DNA of 16,046 nt from Pseudomonadota bacterium (GCA_023432845.1 JAEZEY010000399.1:1-16046); one strand, 5' to 3'; counted from the stretch's first letter, positions 6,037 through 12,986 are shown. The notes: a model not told the origin generated them from the letters alone. Numbers and translations are program-made.

Positions 6037-7466
6037 GACGTCATCGCCGCGCCAAGATCGTGGCGACGCTTGGACCGGCGTCGTCTACCCGCGACATGAT
6101 CGATGCGCTGTTCAAGGCCGGCGCCGACGTCTTCCGCATCAACATGAGCCATACGAGCCAGGAGCGCCTGCGCGAACTGGTGGCGACAATCCGTCAGGTC
6201 GAGGAGGACAATGGCCGCCCGATCGGCATCCTCGCCGACCTGCAGGGCCCGAAGCTGCGCCTCGGCACCATTGAGGGCGGCGCGATCGCGGTGAAGCAAG
6301 GCGACACCATCGTGCTCGATTCCAATCCCGCCATCGGCGGCGCCGATCGCATTTATCTGCCGCATCCGGAGATCATCTCGGCAGTGCAGCCGGGCCACAC
6401 GCTGCTCATCGACGACGGCAAGGTGCGTCTCACCGTGACCAAGGCCGAGCCGGATCGCATCACCGCGCGCGTCGAAGTGGCGGGCAAGCTGTCGGACCGC
6501 AAGGGCGTCAGCGTCCCGGATACGACGATCCCGGTCTCGGCGCTGACCGCCAAGGATCTTTCGGACCTCGAAGCAGCGCTGGAAGCCGGCATCGACTGGC
6601 TCGCTCTGTCTTTCGTGCAGCGTCCCGAAGACATCGCCGAAGCCAAGAAGCTGACGCGCGGCCGCGCGCTGGTCATGGTGAAGATCGAGAAACCGCAGGC
6701 CGTCGCGCGCCTCAATGAGATCATCGAAATCGCGGATGCGCTGATGGTGGCGCGCGGCGATCTCGGCGTCGAAATGCCGCTCGAGAAAGTGCCGGGCGTG
6801 CAGAAGCAGATGACGCGGCTCGGCCGCGCCACCGGCAAGCCGGTCGTGGTCGCGACGCAGATGCTGGAGTCGATGATCTCATCGCCGGTGCCGACGCGCG
6901 CCGAAGTGTCGGATGTCGCCACCGCGATCTACGAAGGCGCCGATGCGGTGATGCTGTCTGCGGAATCGGCGGCAGGCCAGTATCCGGTCGAGGCCGTCTC
7001 GACCATGAGCCGCATCGCAATGCAGGTCGAAAGCGATCCGCACTATCGCGAGATCATCAACGCGCAGCGCACCAAACCCGAGTCGACCGGCGCCGACGCC
7101 ATCGCCGATGCCGCGCGTCACATCGCCGATACGCTCGATCTCGCGGCGGTGATCTGCTGGACCTCGTCGGGTTCGACGGCGCTGCGCGTGGCGCGCGAAC
7201 GTCCGCGGCCGCCGATCGTGGCACTCTCGCCGAAACTGGGGACCGGCCGACGTCTCGCCGTGGTGTGGGGCGTGCATTGCGTCGTCACCGTGGACGCGCA
7301 GGACCAGGACGACATGGTGGACCGAGCCTGCCGCATCGCCTTCAAGGAAGGCTTCGCCAGGACCGGCCAGCGCGTCATCGTCGTCGCCGGCGTCCCGCTC
7401 GGCACACCGGGCGCGACCAACATGTTGCGGATCGCCTATGTTGGCGCCGACGACAGCGGCGACTGA
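6033..7466 (+). CDS. pyk: Pyruvate kinase
   Basis: The product has 477 residues, the usual length for bacterial pyruvate kinase, which converts phosphoenolpyruvate and ADP to pyruvate and ATP in the cytoplasm. The N-terminal signature KIVATLGPAS is at 8-17. The potassium/phosphate-site residues Arg35, Asn37 and Ser39 lie in FRINMSHTS, with Asp69 in ILADLQGPK. The catalytic loop MVKIEKPQAV gives Lys217 and the Mg ligand Glu219, and ARGDLGVEMP gives Asp243; ATQMLESM follows at 274-281. The B domain (about 72-168) and C-terminal allosteric domain (about 345-470) are present. It is the third gene of the operon with glycerate kinase and DUF1036, and its ATG overlaps the DUF1036 stop as ATGA. This order suits a path from glycerate to pyruvate, resembling the ttuD/ttuE pair of tartrate metabolism. 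Confidence 0.96.
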   Translation: MRRHRRAKIVATLGPASSTRDMIDALFKAGADVFRINMSHTSQERLRELVATIRQVEEDNGRPIGILADLQGPKLRLGTIEGGAIAVKQGDTIVLDSNPAIGGADRIYLPHPEIISAVQPGHTLLIDDGKVRLTVTKAEPDRITARVEVAGKLSDRKGVSVPDTTIPVSALTAKDLSDLEAALEAGIDWLALSFVQRPEDIAEAKKLTRGRALVMVKIEKPQAVARLNEIIEIADALMVARGDLGVEMPLEKVPGVQKQMTRLGRATGKPVVVATQMLESMISSPVPTRAEVSDVATAIYEGADAVMLSAESAAGQYPVEAVSTMSRIAMQVESDPHYREIINAQRTKPESTGADAIADAARHIADTLDLAAVICWTSSGSTALRVARERPRPPIVALSPKLGTGRRLAVVWGVHCVVTVDAQDQDDMVDRACRIAFKEGFARTGQRVIVVAGVPLGTPGATNMLRIAYVGADDSGD

Positions 7467-7579
7467 GACCGCCGCGCCGTTCTCAGCGCTTCTGGATTTC
7501 GCCGCAGGCGAGTGGCGGAGGCCGGCGCTTGCTGATAACTGAAGCAGCCAATCCGGCGACCAAAACGGATAACCATATC

Positions 7580-9175
7580 ATGAGCGTTACGCTGCAGTTC
7601 TGTGGGGCCGCCCGCACTGTCACCGGATCCTGCTATCTCATCCAGAGCAAAGCCGGACGGCTGCTGATCGACTGCGGCATGTATCAGGGCTCCAAGACTC
7701 TCAAGGAGCTCAACTACGGCCGCTTCCCGTTCAAACCGTTCGATATCGACGCCGTACTGCTGACGCACGCTCATATCGACCACAGCGGCCTGCTGCCGAA
7801 ACTGCTCCGCGCCGGCTTTGCCGGACGCATCCTCGCGACGCGCGGCACCATCGACCTGTGCTCCTACATGTTGCCGGACGCCGGCAGCATCCAGGAATCC
7901 GAAGTCATGGCCCTCAACCGGCGCAATGCCGCCCGCGGCCGGCCAGAAGTAACTCCGATCTACACGGAAGCCGACGCCATGGCGTCGCTCCAGTCCTTCC
8001 AGCCAGTGGAATACGAGGCCTGGATCGAGCCGATCCCCGGTGTGCGCGCACGCTACTGGAACGCCGGCCATCTCCTCGGCTCGGCATCGATCGAGATCGA
8101 ATTCGAGGGCGAAGGTAAGGGCGGCAAGCCGCTGCGCCTGTTGTTTTCCGGCGATGTCGGCCCGGACGCCAAGCTGTTGCAGCCGGATCCGGAGGCGCCG
8201 ACGAGGTTCGATTACGTCATTTCGGAATCCACCTATGGCGACACCGACCGGCCGGCGATCACGCCGCCATCGCGCCGCGCCCGGCTCGGCGAAATGGTCC
8301 GTGCCGCCCATGCCGCCGGTGGGCCGCTGCTCATTCCCGCCTTCGCCGTCGAGCGCACCCAGGAACTGATCGTCGAACTGATCGATCTGATGGAAGAAGG
8401 CCTCGTGCCGTCGGCGCCGATCTTTCTCGACTCGCCGCTGGCGATCCGCGCCACCGAAGTCTTCCGCCAGCACGCCTCGGAGCTCACGACCGACATCGAG
8501 GTCAACCGCATGCTGGCGTCGCCGCACTTGCGCTTCACCGAGACGGTGGACGAGAGCAAGGCGATCGCCAAGTTCACCGGCTTTCACGTCATCATCGCCG
8601 GCAGCGGCATGTGCGAAGCCGGCCGCATCCGCCATCACCTCAAGCGCTGGCTGTGGCGTCCCAACGCCACCGTGATGCTGTCGGGCTTTCAGGCGCAGGG
8701 CACGCTCGGCCGCTTCCTGGTCGACGGCGCGACGGCCGTGCGCATTCAGGGGGATGAGATCAAGGTCAAGGCGCGCATCGTTTCATTCGACGAATATTCC
8801 GGCCACGCCGACGGACCGGAACTGGCGCGCTGGATCGCCGGGCGGCGGCCGATCGAGCGTGCGGTGTTCCTGGTCCATGGCGAAGAGCCGGCGCTTGCCG
8901 GCCTGTCCGAGCGCATCACCGAGCGCTTCGTGCCAGCCGCCAAGGTGCACGTGCCGATTCTCGATGACATCTACGAACTGACGACGGCGGCGCCGACCCC
9001 GCTCGACGGCAAACATCGCCGGCGGCTGACGCCGGAAGCGGTGATTTCGCTCGACTGGCACAACGAAATGTCGCGGCTGATCCTCGACATCAACGACCGC
9101 ATCGACGCCGCCGCCGACGACCGCGCCCGCGGCGTCATCGTGCGCCGGCTGCGCCGGGCGCTTGAGGACCAATAA
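7580..9175 (+). CDS. Beta-CASP metallo-beta-lactamase-fold hydrolase with RMMBL domain (CPSF/RNase J-like)
   Basis: The product has 531 residues and belongs to the CPSF73-like beta-CASP branch (COG1236) of zinc nucleases, so it is probably an RNA endo- or exonuclease. Zinc-site motifs are complete: THAHIDH (His63, His65, Asp67, His68), GHLLG (His164), SGDVG (Asp192), SGHAD (His409) and LVHGEE (His433). The beta-CASP insert (about 215-390) contains SESTYGD and GSGMCEAGRIRHHLKRWL. The RMMBL domain lies at about 400-455. A tail of some 65 residues follows and ends in an Arg-rich helix. The ATG at 7580 begins right at the typical VTLQFCGAARTVTGSCYL; the ribosome site is weak (GGAT about 9 bases upstream). 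The frame is open back to 7265, but that part overlaps pyk. It lies 113 bases after pyk, and co-transcription is uncertain. Confidence 0.92.
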   Translation: MSVTLQFCGAARTVTGSCYLIQSKAGRLLIDCGMYQGSKTLKELNYGRFPFKPFDIDAVLLTHAHIDHSGLLPKLLRAGFAGRILATRGTIDLCSYMLPDAGSIQESEVMALNRRNAARGRPEVTPIYTEADAMASLQSFQPVEYEAWIEPIPGVRARYWNAGHLLGSASIEIEFEGEGKGGKPLRLLFSGDVGPDAKLLQPDPEAPTRFDYVISESTYGDTDRPAITPPSRRARLGEMVRAAHAAGGPLLIPAFAVERTQELIVELIDLMEEGLVPSAPIFLDSPLAIRATEVFRQHASELTTDIEVNRMLASPHLRFTETVDESKAIAKFTGFHVIIAGSGMCEAGRIRHHLKRWLWRPNATVMLSGFQAQGTLGRFLVDGATAVRIQGDEIKVKARIVSFDEYSGHADGPELARWIAGRRPIERAVFLVHGEEPALAGLSERITERFVPAAKVHVPILDDIYELTTAAPTPLDGKHRRRLTPEAVISLDWHNEMSRLILDINDRIDAAADDRARGVIVRRLRRALEDQ

Positions 9176-9232
9176 ACAAACCCTCGCGCCGCAGAACCTG
9201 GCGGGCCCCGGCGCTGCTTCCGATCACTTTTC

Positions 9233-9248
9233 GCAACATTAGTGTTGC
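9233..9248. promoter_or_regulatory. Perfect 6+6 inverted repeat upstream of the response regulator gene
   Basis: GCAACA, spacer TTAG, TGTTGC forms an exact dyad 86 bases before the response regulator start, in a locally AT-richer patch. The size and position suit a dimeric repressor or activator site, but no known operator is recognised, and a chance palindrome of this length cannot be excluded. Confidence 0.35.
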
Positions 9249-9334
9249 AAACTTCAGAAACCGGCGGCTGCTCGCGAACAAATGCCGCAGTGTCCGCTTG
9301 TCCCTCAACGTCTCGCAAAACCGGGAGCCGAGCA

Positions 9335-9706
9335 ATGGGACAGTCGACACCTTTCAAACCGATGGCATTGGTGGTCGAGGACGACGAGAACCAGCGCAAC
9401 ATGGTCGCGATGCTGCTCGAAGAGTGCGAGATGGGCGTCATCCAGTGCGACAGCGCCGAAGTCGCAATGCAGGTGCTGGCGCGCGTCGGCCCGATGCTGA
9501 GCATGCTGTTCACCGATGTCAGCCCGGCCGGCAAAATGGACGGCATCGAACTCGCCCGTATCGCGCGCGAGAATTATCCGCAGCTCCGCGTCATCGTCGC
9601 GTCGGGTTATGACATCGGCAACGAGTTGCCCGAGCAGGCTTTGTTCATGCCGAAGCCGCTGTTGCCGCTGAATTTATTGCGTGAAGCCGAACGCGTGCGG
9701 CACTGA
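9335..9706 (+). CDS. Single-domain response regulator (CheY-like receiver)
   Basis: The product has 123 residues and is a lone receiver domain without a DNA-binding or enzymatic output domain. The acidic pocket is Glu15-Asp16-Asp17 in VVEDDENQ, the phospho-acceptor is Asp61 in LFTDVSPAGKMDG, the conserved Ser is Ser90 in VASGYD, and the conserved Lys is Lys107 in MPKPL. All key residues are present. An unusual detail is Ser-Pro-Ala after Asp61-Val62, where this subfamily normally has a Leu/Met-Pro pair (Pro at +4), so the Pro is shifted by one. The ATG at 9335 has GGGAG about 7 bases upstream; an in-frame extension back to 9242 lacks similarity. No histidine kinase gene lies in the window, so the partner is unknown. 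The gene sits 159 bases after the beta-CASP gene. Confidence 0.9.
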   Translation: MGQSTPFKPMALVVEDDENQRNMVAMLLEECEMGVIQCDSAEVAMQVLARVGPMLSMLFTDVSPAGKMDGIELARIARENYPQLRVIVASGYDIGNELPEQALFMPKPLLPLNLLREAERVRH

Positions 9707-9722
9707 GTTGGCTATCGTCCGG

Positions 9723-9753
9723 TGTGCGCAATTTTAGATAATGAATTCGCACA
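9723..9753. repeat. Imperfect inverted repeat between the response regulator and pilin genes
   Basis: TGTGCG(C)AATT at 9723-9733 pairs with AATTCGCACA at 9744-9753, giving ten pairs with one bulged C and a 10-base AT-rich loop. It begins 17 bases after the response regulator stop, and TTTTT follows at about 9761-9765. It could be a weak plus-strand terminator or an operator for the pilin gene; the sequence does not decide. Confidence 0.4.
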
Positions 9754-9803
9754 GTTACAATTTTTACGCGCTATTCTTCTGCAGAGTAACGCGGTGAAAT
9801 GCA

Positions 9804-9968
9804 ATGCCAACAACGCTTCAACGTTTCCGCGACGACCGGCGCGCGGCGACGGCCATTGAATATGCCTTGATCTGCGCCGCGATCGGGCTGGCGATCCTTG
9901 TCGCGGTCAACACTACCGGCGAAGCGCTGCTCGCTAAACTGACCTACCTTTTGGAAATGCTGTCGTAG
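9804..9968 (+). CDS. Flp/Fap-type pilin precursor (orphan)
   Basis: A 54-residue open frame from ATG at 9804 to TAG at 9966-9968 encodes a typical Flp pilin precursor: a short basic leader (MPTTLQRFRDDRRA), then ATAIEYALICAAIGLAILVAV, a hydrophobic helix with the Flp hallmark Glu-Tyr (Glu19-Tyr20), and a short C-terminal segment. Flp pilins are cut by a TadV/CpaA-type prepilin peptidase and assemble into tight-adherence pili at the cell surface. The expected cut places Glu19 at +5, which makes the -1 residue Ala14, where Gly is nearly always found. GGTGA lies about 6 bases before the ATG. No tad/cpa assembly genes are in the window, so it is an orphan copy. It ends 7 bases from the end of the converging TPR gene. 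Confidence 0.82.
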   Translation: MPTTLQRFRDDRRAATAIEYALICAAIGLAILVAVNTTGEALLAKLTYLLEMLS

Positions 9969-9975
9969 ACGCGCG

Positions 9976-10596
9976 TCAGATATCGCGGCCTTCGACCTCT
10001 TCCTGCAGCTTCTTCACCACGCCGGGAATCCGCTGCAGGCGCGGATAGACGTCGAGCGCGCGGCGATAGGCGTCGAGCGCGCGCTTGTCCTCACCGAGGT
10101 CCTGAAGAATGAGACCGAGGCCGGCCAAAGCGCCGAAGTGGCGTGGCTCGCGGCGCAATACCTCGCGGATGTCGGCAAGCGAACGGCCGTAATCCCTCTT
10201 CATGTAATAGAGCGTGGCGCGGCGGTTCCAGCCTTCGACATAGTCGGGCCGGATCTTGACGATGCCGTCGAGAAGCTTGATCGCCAGATCGGTGTCCTTG
10301 GCCTCCAGCGCCGTGCGCACACGCGTCATCAGGAGGTTGGCGGTGTCGCTTGTCGACACCATCCATTGCGCCCAGATGCGCTGCTCGATGGCCTTGGCGC
10401 TGGTGTCGTCGGGCGCCACCTTCAGTGCGCCGAACAGGAATTCCAGATCCTCGCTGAACGGCTTGCGCTTTGGCACATTGGCCGGCGGCTCAACCCAGCT
10501 GCCCGGCTCGGCCAAGGCCGGCACCGGCACAGCCGCGGTCAGGCCAACGGCCAGCGCGGCGGCGATCAGGACGACGGACGTGCGGAATCGATCCAT
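9976..10596 (-). CDS. Exported TPR-repeat protein
   Basis: The product has 206 residues. It starts with a Sec-type signal peptide (MDRFRTSVVLIAAALAVG...), with a probable cut after VPALA (residue 29), so it is periplasmic or surface-located. Residues about 85-185 form tetratricopeptide repeats: ALEAKDTDLAIKLLDGIVKI, WNRRATLYYMKRDYGRSLAD and ALAGLGLILQDLGEDKRALD each carry TPR-like G/A/Y spacing. These form a protein-binding scaffold, and the partner is unknown. I chose the ATG at 10594-10596; a TTG two codons upstream is open too, and neither has a strong ribosome site (GGAGA lies 14 bases away). The gene lies downstream of rpmJ on the same strand, but an intrinsic terminator separates them, so it probably has its own promoter. 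It converges on the pilin gene. Confidence 0.85.
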   Translation of the reverse strand: MDRFRTSVVLIAAALAVGLTAAVPVPALAEPGSWVEPPANVPKRKPFSEDLEFLFGALKVAPDDTSAKAIEQRIWAQWMVSTSDTANLLMTRVRTALEAKDTDLAIKLLDGIVKIRPDYVEGWNRRATLYYMKRDYGRSLADIREVLRREPRHFGALAGLGLILQDLGEDKRALDAYRRALDVYPRLQRIPGVVKKLQEEVEGRDI

Positions 10597-10663
10597 GGGC
10601 AAAGACTAGCGTCTCCGCGCTTCATGGCAAATCGGCGGCCAAATCGGTGGCTTTGTGGAAGGA

Positions 10664-10682
10664 AACCGGCCCGAGGCCGGTT
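10664..10682 (-). terminator. Intrinsic terminator after rpmJ
   Basis: A perfect 8-base stem (AACCGGCC, loop CGA, GGCCGGTT) lies 22 bases beyond the rpmJ stop codon. Read on the minus strand, the second arm is followed by TCCTTCC, giving the tail GGTTTCCTTCC, close to that of the terminator at 1221-1251. The stem is symmetric, but the plus-strand side has no T-run. Confidence 0.6.
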
Positions 10683-10703
10683 AAGGGCCTGGCGGCGGTC
10701 GCC

Positions 10704-10829
10704 TTAGCCCTGACGGGCCTTAAAGCGCGGATTAGTCTTGTTGATGATGAAAACGCGGCCTTTGCGCCGGACCAGCTTGTTGTTCCGGTGGCGCCCACGC
10801 AGCGATTTCAATGAGTTACGGATCTTCAT
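10704..10829 (-). CDS. rpmJ: 50S ribosomal protein bL36 (41-residue, cysteine-free type)
   Basis: A 41-residue frame, ATG at 10827-10829 to TAA at 10704-10706, reads MKIRNSLKSLRGRHRNNKLV and ends RVFIINKTNPRFKARQG. This is ribosomal protein bL36 in the zinc-free form (no Cys, so no zinc ribbon), called type B or YkgO-like in some annotations and the usual form in Alphaproteobacteria. It is a small, basic rRNA-binding protein of the large ribosomal subunit. A near-consensus sigma-70 promoter lies directly upstream and a terminator directly downstream, so it is a single-gene transcription unit. The ribosome site is weak (GTGAGA about 6 bases upstream). Confidence 0.97.
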   Translation of the reverse strand: MKIRNSLKSLRGRHRNNKLVRRKGRVFIINKTNPRFKARQG

Positions 10830-10859
10830 TGCAATCTCACTAGGTCAGCTTTGGCCGGG

Positions 10860-10888
10860 TTTTTAGGGGTCCGGAGGCCCCCTGTCAA
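10860..10888 (-). promoter_or_regulatory. Sigma-70 promoter of rpmJ
   Basis: On the minus strand a perfect -35 box TTGACA (10883-10888) is followed, after exactly 17 bases, by TAAAAA (10860-10865), a fair -10 box. Transcription would start near 10853 and give a leader of about 24 bases before the rpmJ ATG. The spacer contains a GC-rich near-palindrome (GGGGTCCGGAGGCCCC on the plus strand). Confidence 0.75.
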
Positions 10889-10994
10889 CGAAAGGTGCGG
10901 GGGTGTGGTTTGGGGCTCCCGCCTGCTCTACAGTCCCGCGGGCCAAGGCCAAAGGCCCCTGAGAGGCCAGCCAGCGAGGAACCGAGGAGCCCCC

Positions 10995-12137
10995 ATGCAG
11001 CGCAGCCGCGACCGCTTTTTGACCACCCACACCGGCAGCCTGCCCCGCCCGGACGACCTGATCCGGATGATGTACGCGAAGGAAGAAGGCGTCCCGGTCG
11101 AGCCTCATGCGCTGGCCGAGCGGATCAGGTCCGCCGTGGCCGAGGTCGTAAAAAAGCAGGCCGACGCCGGTGTCGATCTCATCAATGACGGCGAGATGTC
11201 GAAGCCGAGCTACGCGACCTACGTCAAAGACCGCCTCAACGGCTTCGGCGGCACCGGCAATACCTTCGTCTATCAGGACGTCCACGAATTCCCGGCGCTG
11301 GAAAAGAAAGTGTTCGGCGATCCCGGCCGCTCGCGGCGCAAGACGCCGGCCTGCAACGCGCCCATCACCGTGCGCGACAAGCAGGCGCCGCTCGACGACA
11401 TCGCCAACCTCAAGGATGCGCTCAAGACCGTGCCGCATGTCGGCGGCTTCATGAGCGCCGCCTCTCCCGGTGTCGTGTCGCTGTTCTTTCGCAACGATCA
11501 CTACAAGGATTTCGAGACCTATATCTACGCCATCGCCGATGCGATGAAGTATGAATACGAGGCCGTCGCCAATGCCGGCCTTGTCCTGCAGATCGACTGC
11601 CCCGATCTCGGCATGGGCCGGCACATTCAATATGCCGATCTCGATCTCGCCGGTTTCCGCAGGCGCGCGCAGCTTCATGTCGAGGCGCTCAACCACGCGG
11701 TCGCTAACATTCCGGCAGAGAGCCTGCGCATGCATCTGTGCTGGGGCAATTACGAAGGCCCGCATCATTTCGACGTGCCGCTGGCCGACGTCATCGACAT
11801 CGTGTTCAAGGCCAAGCCGGTCGCCATCTCGCTCGAGGCCGCCAATCCGCGTCACGCTCATGAATGGGCGGTGTTCGAAAAGGTGAAGCTGCCGGACGGC
11901 AAGGTGCTGATCCCCGGCGTGCTCGAGTCAAAATCGAACTTCATCGAGCACCCCGAGCTGATCGCGCAGCGAATCGGCCGCTACGCCAAGCTGGTCGGTC
12001 GCGAGAACGTCATCGCCGGATCGGATTGCGGCTACGGCACCTGGGTCGGCCAGGCGGCGGTCGATCCGCAAGTCGTATTCGCCAAGCTCGCCGCCATGGC
12101 GGAAGGCGCGCGCATCGCATCGAAACAGTTCTGGTGA
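10995..12137 (+). CDS. MetE C-terminal-like zinc methyl/alkyltransferase (cobalamin-independent methionine synthase II family)
   Basis: The product has 380 residues and resembles the C-terminal catalytic barrel of cobalamin-independent methionine synthase (COG0620), in the stand-alone branch that includes epoxyalkane:coenzyme M transferases. The zinc ligands are visible: His247 and Cys249 (MHLCWGNYEG), Glu281 (ISLEAAN) and Cys345 (GSDCGYGTW). The N-terminus has the family motif TTHTGSLPRP (10-19), and DGEMSKPSY follows at about 67-75. It should activate a thiol through zinc for attack on a methyl or alkyl group, but the real substrate is unknown, and it lacks the N-terminal half of full MetE. 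The ATG at 10995 has GAGGAG 5 bases upstream; the frame open to 10851 runs into the rpmJ promoter and is unlikely. It is divergent from rpmJ and ends 3 bases from the TVP38 gene. Confidence 0.88.
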   Translation: MQRSRDRFLTTHTGSLPRPDDLIRMMYAKEEGVPVEPHALAERIRSAVAEVVKKQADAGVDLINDGEMSKPSYATYVKDRLNGFGGTGNTFVYQDVHEFPALEKKVFGDPGRSRRKTPACNAPITVRDKQAPLDDIANLKDALKTVPHVGGFMSAASPGVVSLFFRNDHYKDFETYIYAIADAMKYEYEAVANAGLVLQIDCPDLGMGRHIQYADLDLAGFRRRAQLHVEALNHAVANIPAESLRMHLCWGNYEGPHHFDVPLADVIDIVFKAKPVAISLEAANPRHAHEWAVFEKVKLPDGKVLIPGVLESKSNFIEHPELIAQRIGRYAKLVGRENVIAGSDCGYGTWVGQAAVDPQVVFAKLAAMAEGARIASKQFW

Positions 12138-12140
12138 GCG

Positions 12141-12827
12141 CTAGACCGGCGGCGATTCCTGCTCGGCCTTGGCATTCCGCCAGCGCTTGTAGAATTGCGG
12201 CGCGAAAATAACGAGCGCAATCACCGCCAGCATCAGCAGCGCGTAGCGGATATTATCGGTATCGCCGGCCAGCGCCTGGGTGCCGGCATAGCCGATATAG
12301 GTGTAGGCCACCGTCGATGGCGCCATGAATACGATGGTCGCCACAACATAGTGCCAGAACGGAATGCGCGTCAGCCCAAGCATATAGTTGACGATGGTGT
12401 AGGGTATCACCGGCACCAGGCGCACGAAGGCGACGAAGCGCCAGCCGTCTTCCTCGACGCTGGTCATCACCTTCTGCACACGCGGTCCGGCGCGGCGGCG
12501 AACCCAGTCGGCCGCGACATAGCGCGCCAGCAGAAAGGCCCCGGCTGCGCCCAACGTGCCGCCGGCGAGATTGATCAGACTGCCATAGACCGGGCCGAAC
12601 ACCGCGCCGCCGACGACATCGAGGATGCCGCCGGGCAATCCCGCGACGGTGCTGATGGCGTAGAGCAGGATGAAGCCGGCCGGCGCCCAGTGACCAAGAC
12701 CGGTCACGCGCGCCTGAAGCGACGGCACATCGGTGACACCCCAGAACAGCCAGACCATGGCGAGAACAGTCGCCGCGACCGCGAGCGCGGTCAGGGCCAG
12801 TAACAGCCAGCGACGGTGACGTGTCAT
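12141..12827 (-). CDS. TVP38/TMEM64 (VTT/DedA-like) membrane protein
   Basis: The product has 228 residues and is an inner-membrane protein of the TVP38/TMEM64 family (COG0398, VTT domain), related to DedA proteins. It has a basic N-terminus and a first membrane helix (about 7-30), then the family core ISTVAGLPGGILDVVGGAVF with GSLINLAGGTLGAAGAFLLA, then FVRLVPVIPYTIVNYMLGLT, the conserved Arg/Pro re-entrant motif, and two C-terminal helices ending in a charged tail (YKRWRNAKAEQESPPV). Relatives take part in membrane lipid handling or small-molecule export; the substrate cannot be named here. The ATG at 12825-12827 has AAGG about 5 bases upstream. The stop is 3 bases from that of the converging MetE-like gene. 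Confidence 0.9.
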   Translation of the reverse strand: MTRHRRWLLLALTALAVAATVLAMVWLFWGVTDVPSLQARVTGLGHWAPAGFILLYAISTVAGLPGGILDVVGGAVFGPVYGSLINLAGGTLGAAGAFLLARYVAADWVRRRAGPRVQKVMTSVEEDGWRFVAFVRLVPVIPYTIVNYMLGLTRIPFWHYVVATIVFMAPSTVAYTYIGYAGTQALAGDTDNIRYALLMLAVIALVIFAPQFYKRWRNAKAEQESPPV

Positions 12828-12953
12828 GGACCTTGGCGTGCTTGCGGAAGCGTTCGGAAAGATGGCGGGAACCTGGAAACCGGCGGGTGCCTACCATGCC
12901 GCGCCGGAACCGGTCAAACTGCTGATTTTCAAGGGGTATTTAGAAACCGCGAT

Positions 12954-12986
12954 GCGGCCCGCCCTTTTCAGCGCAGCGAGGGCCGC
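12954..12986 (-). terminator. Possible terminator after the alcohol dehydrogenase gene
   Basis: GCGGCCC (12954-12960) and GGGCCGC (12980-12986) form a perfect 7-base inverted repeat with a 19-base interior, 13 bases beyond the alcohol dehydrogenase stop. On the minus strand it is followed by a small CCGC-ATC-GCGG hairpin and TTTC. The long loop and short T-run make this a weak candidate. The rest of the 171-base gap (12828-12998) should hold the TVP38 promoter, but I see no clear hexamer pair. Confidence 0.35.

Noticed and set aside
7436..8638. 400-residue minus-strand open frame opposite the beta-CASP gene
   Set aside because: It is antisense to a gene with complete zinc motifs, shows no family motif, and has shadow-type composition.
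10630..10651. Near-direct repeat AATCGGCGGC/AATCGGTGGC before the TPR gene
   Set aside because: It is only two copies with one mismatch; too short to separate from chance without comparison to relatives.
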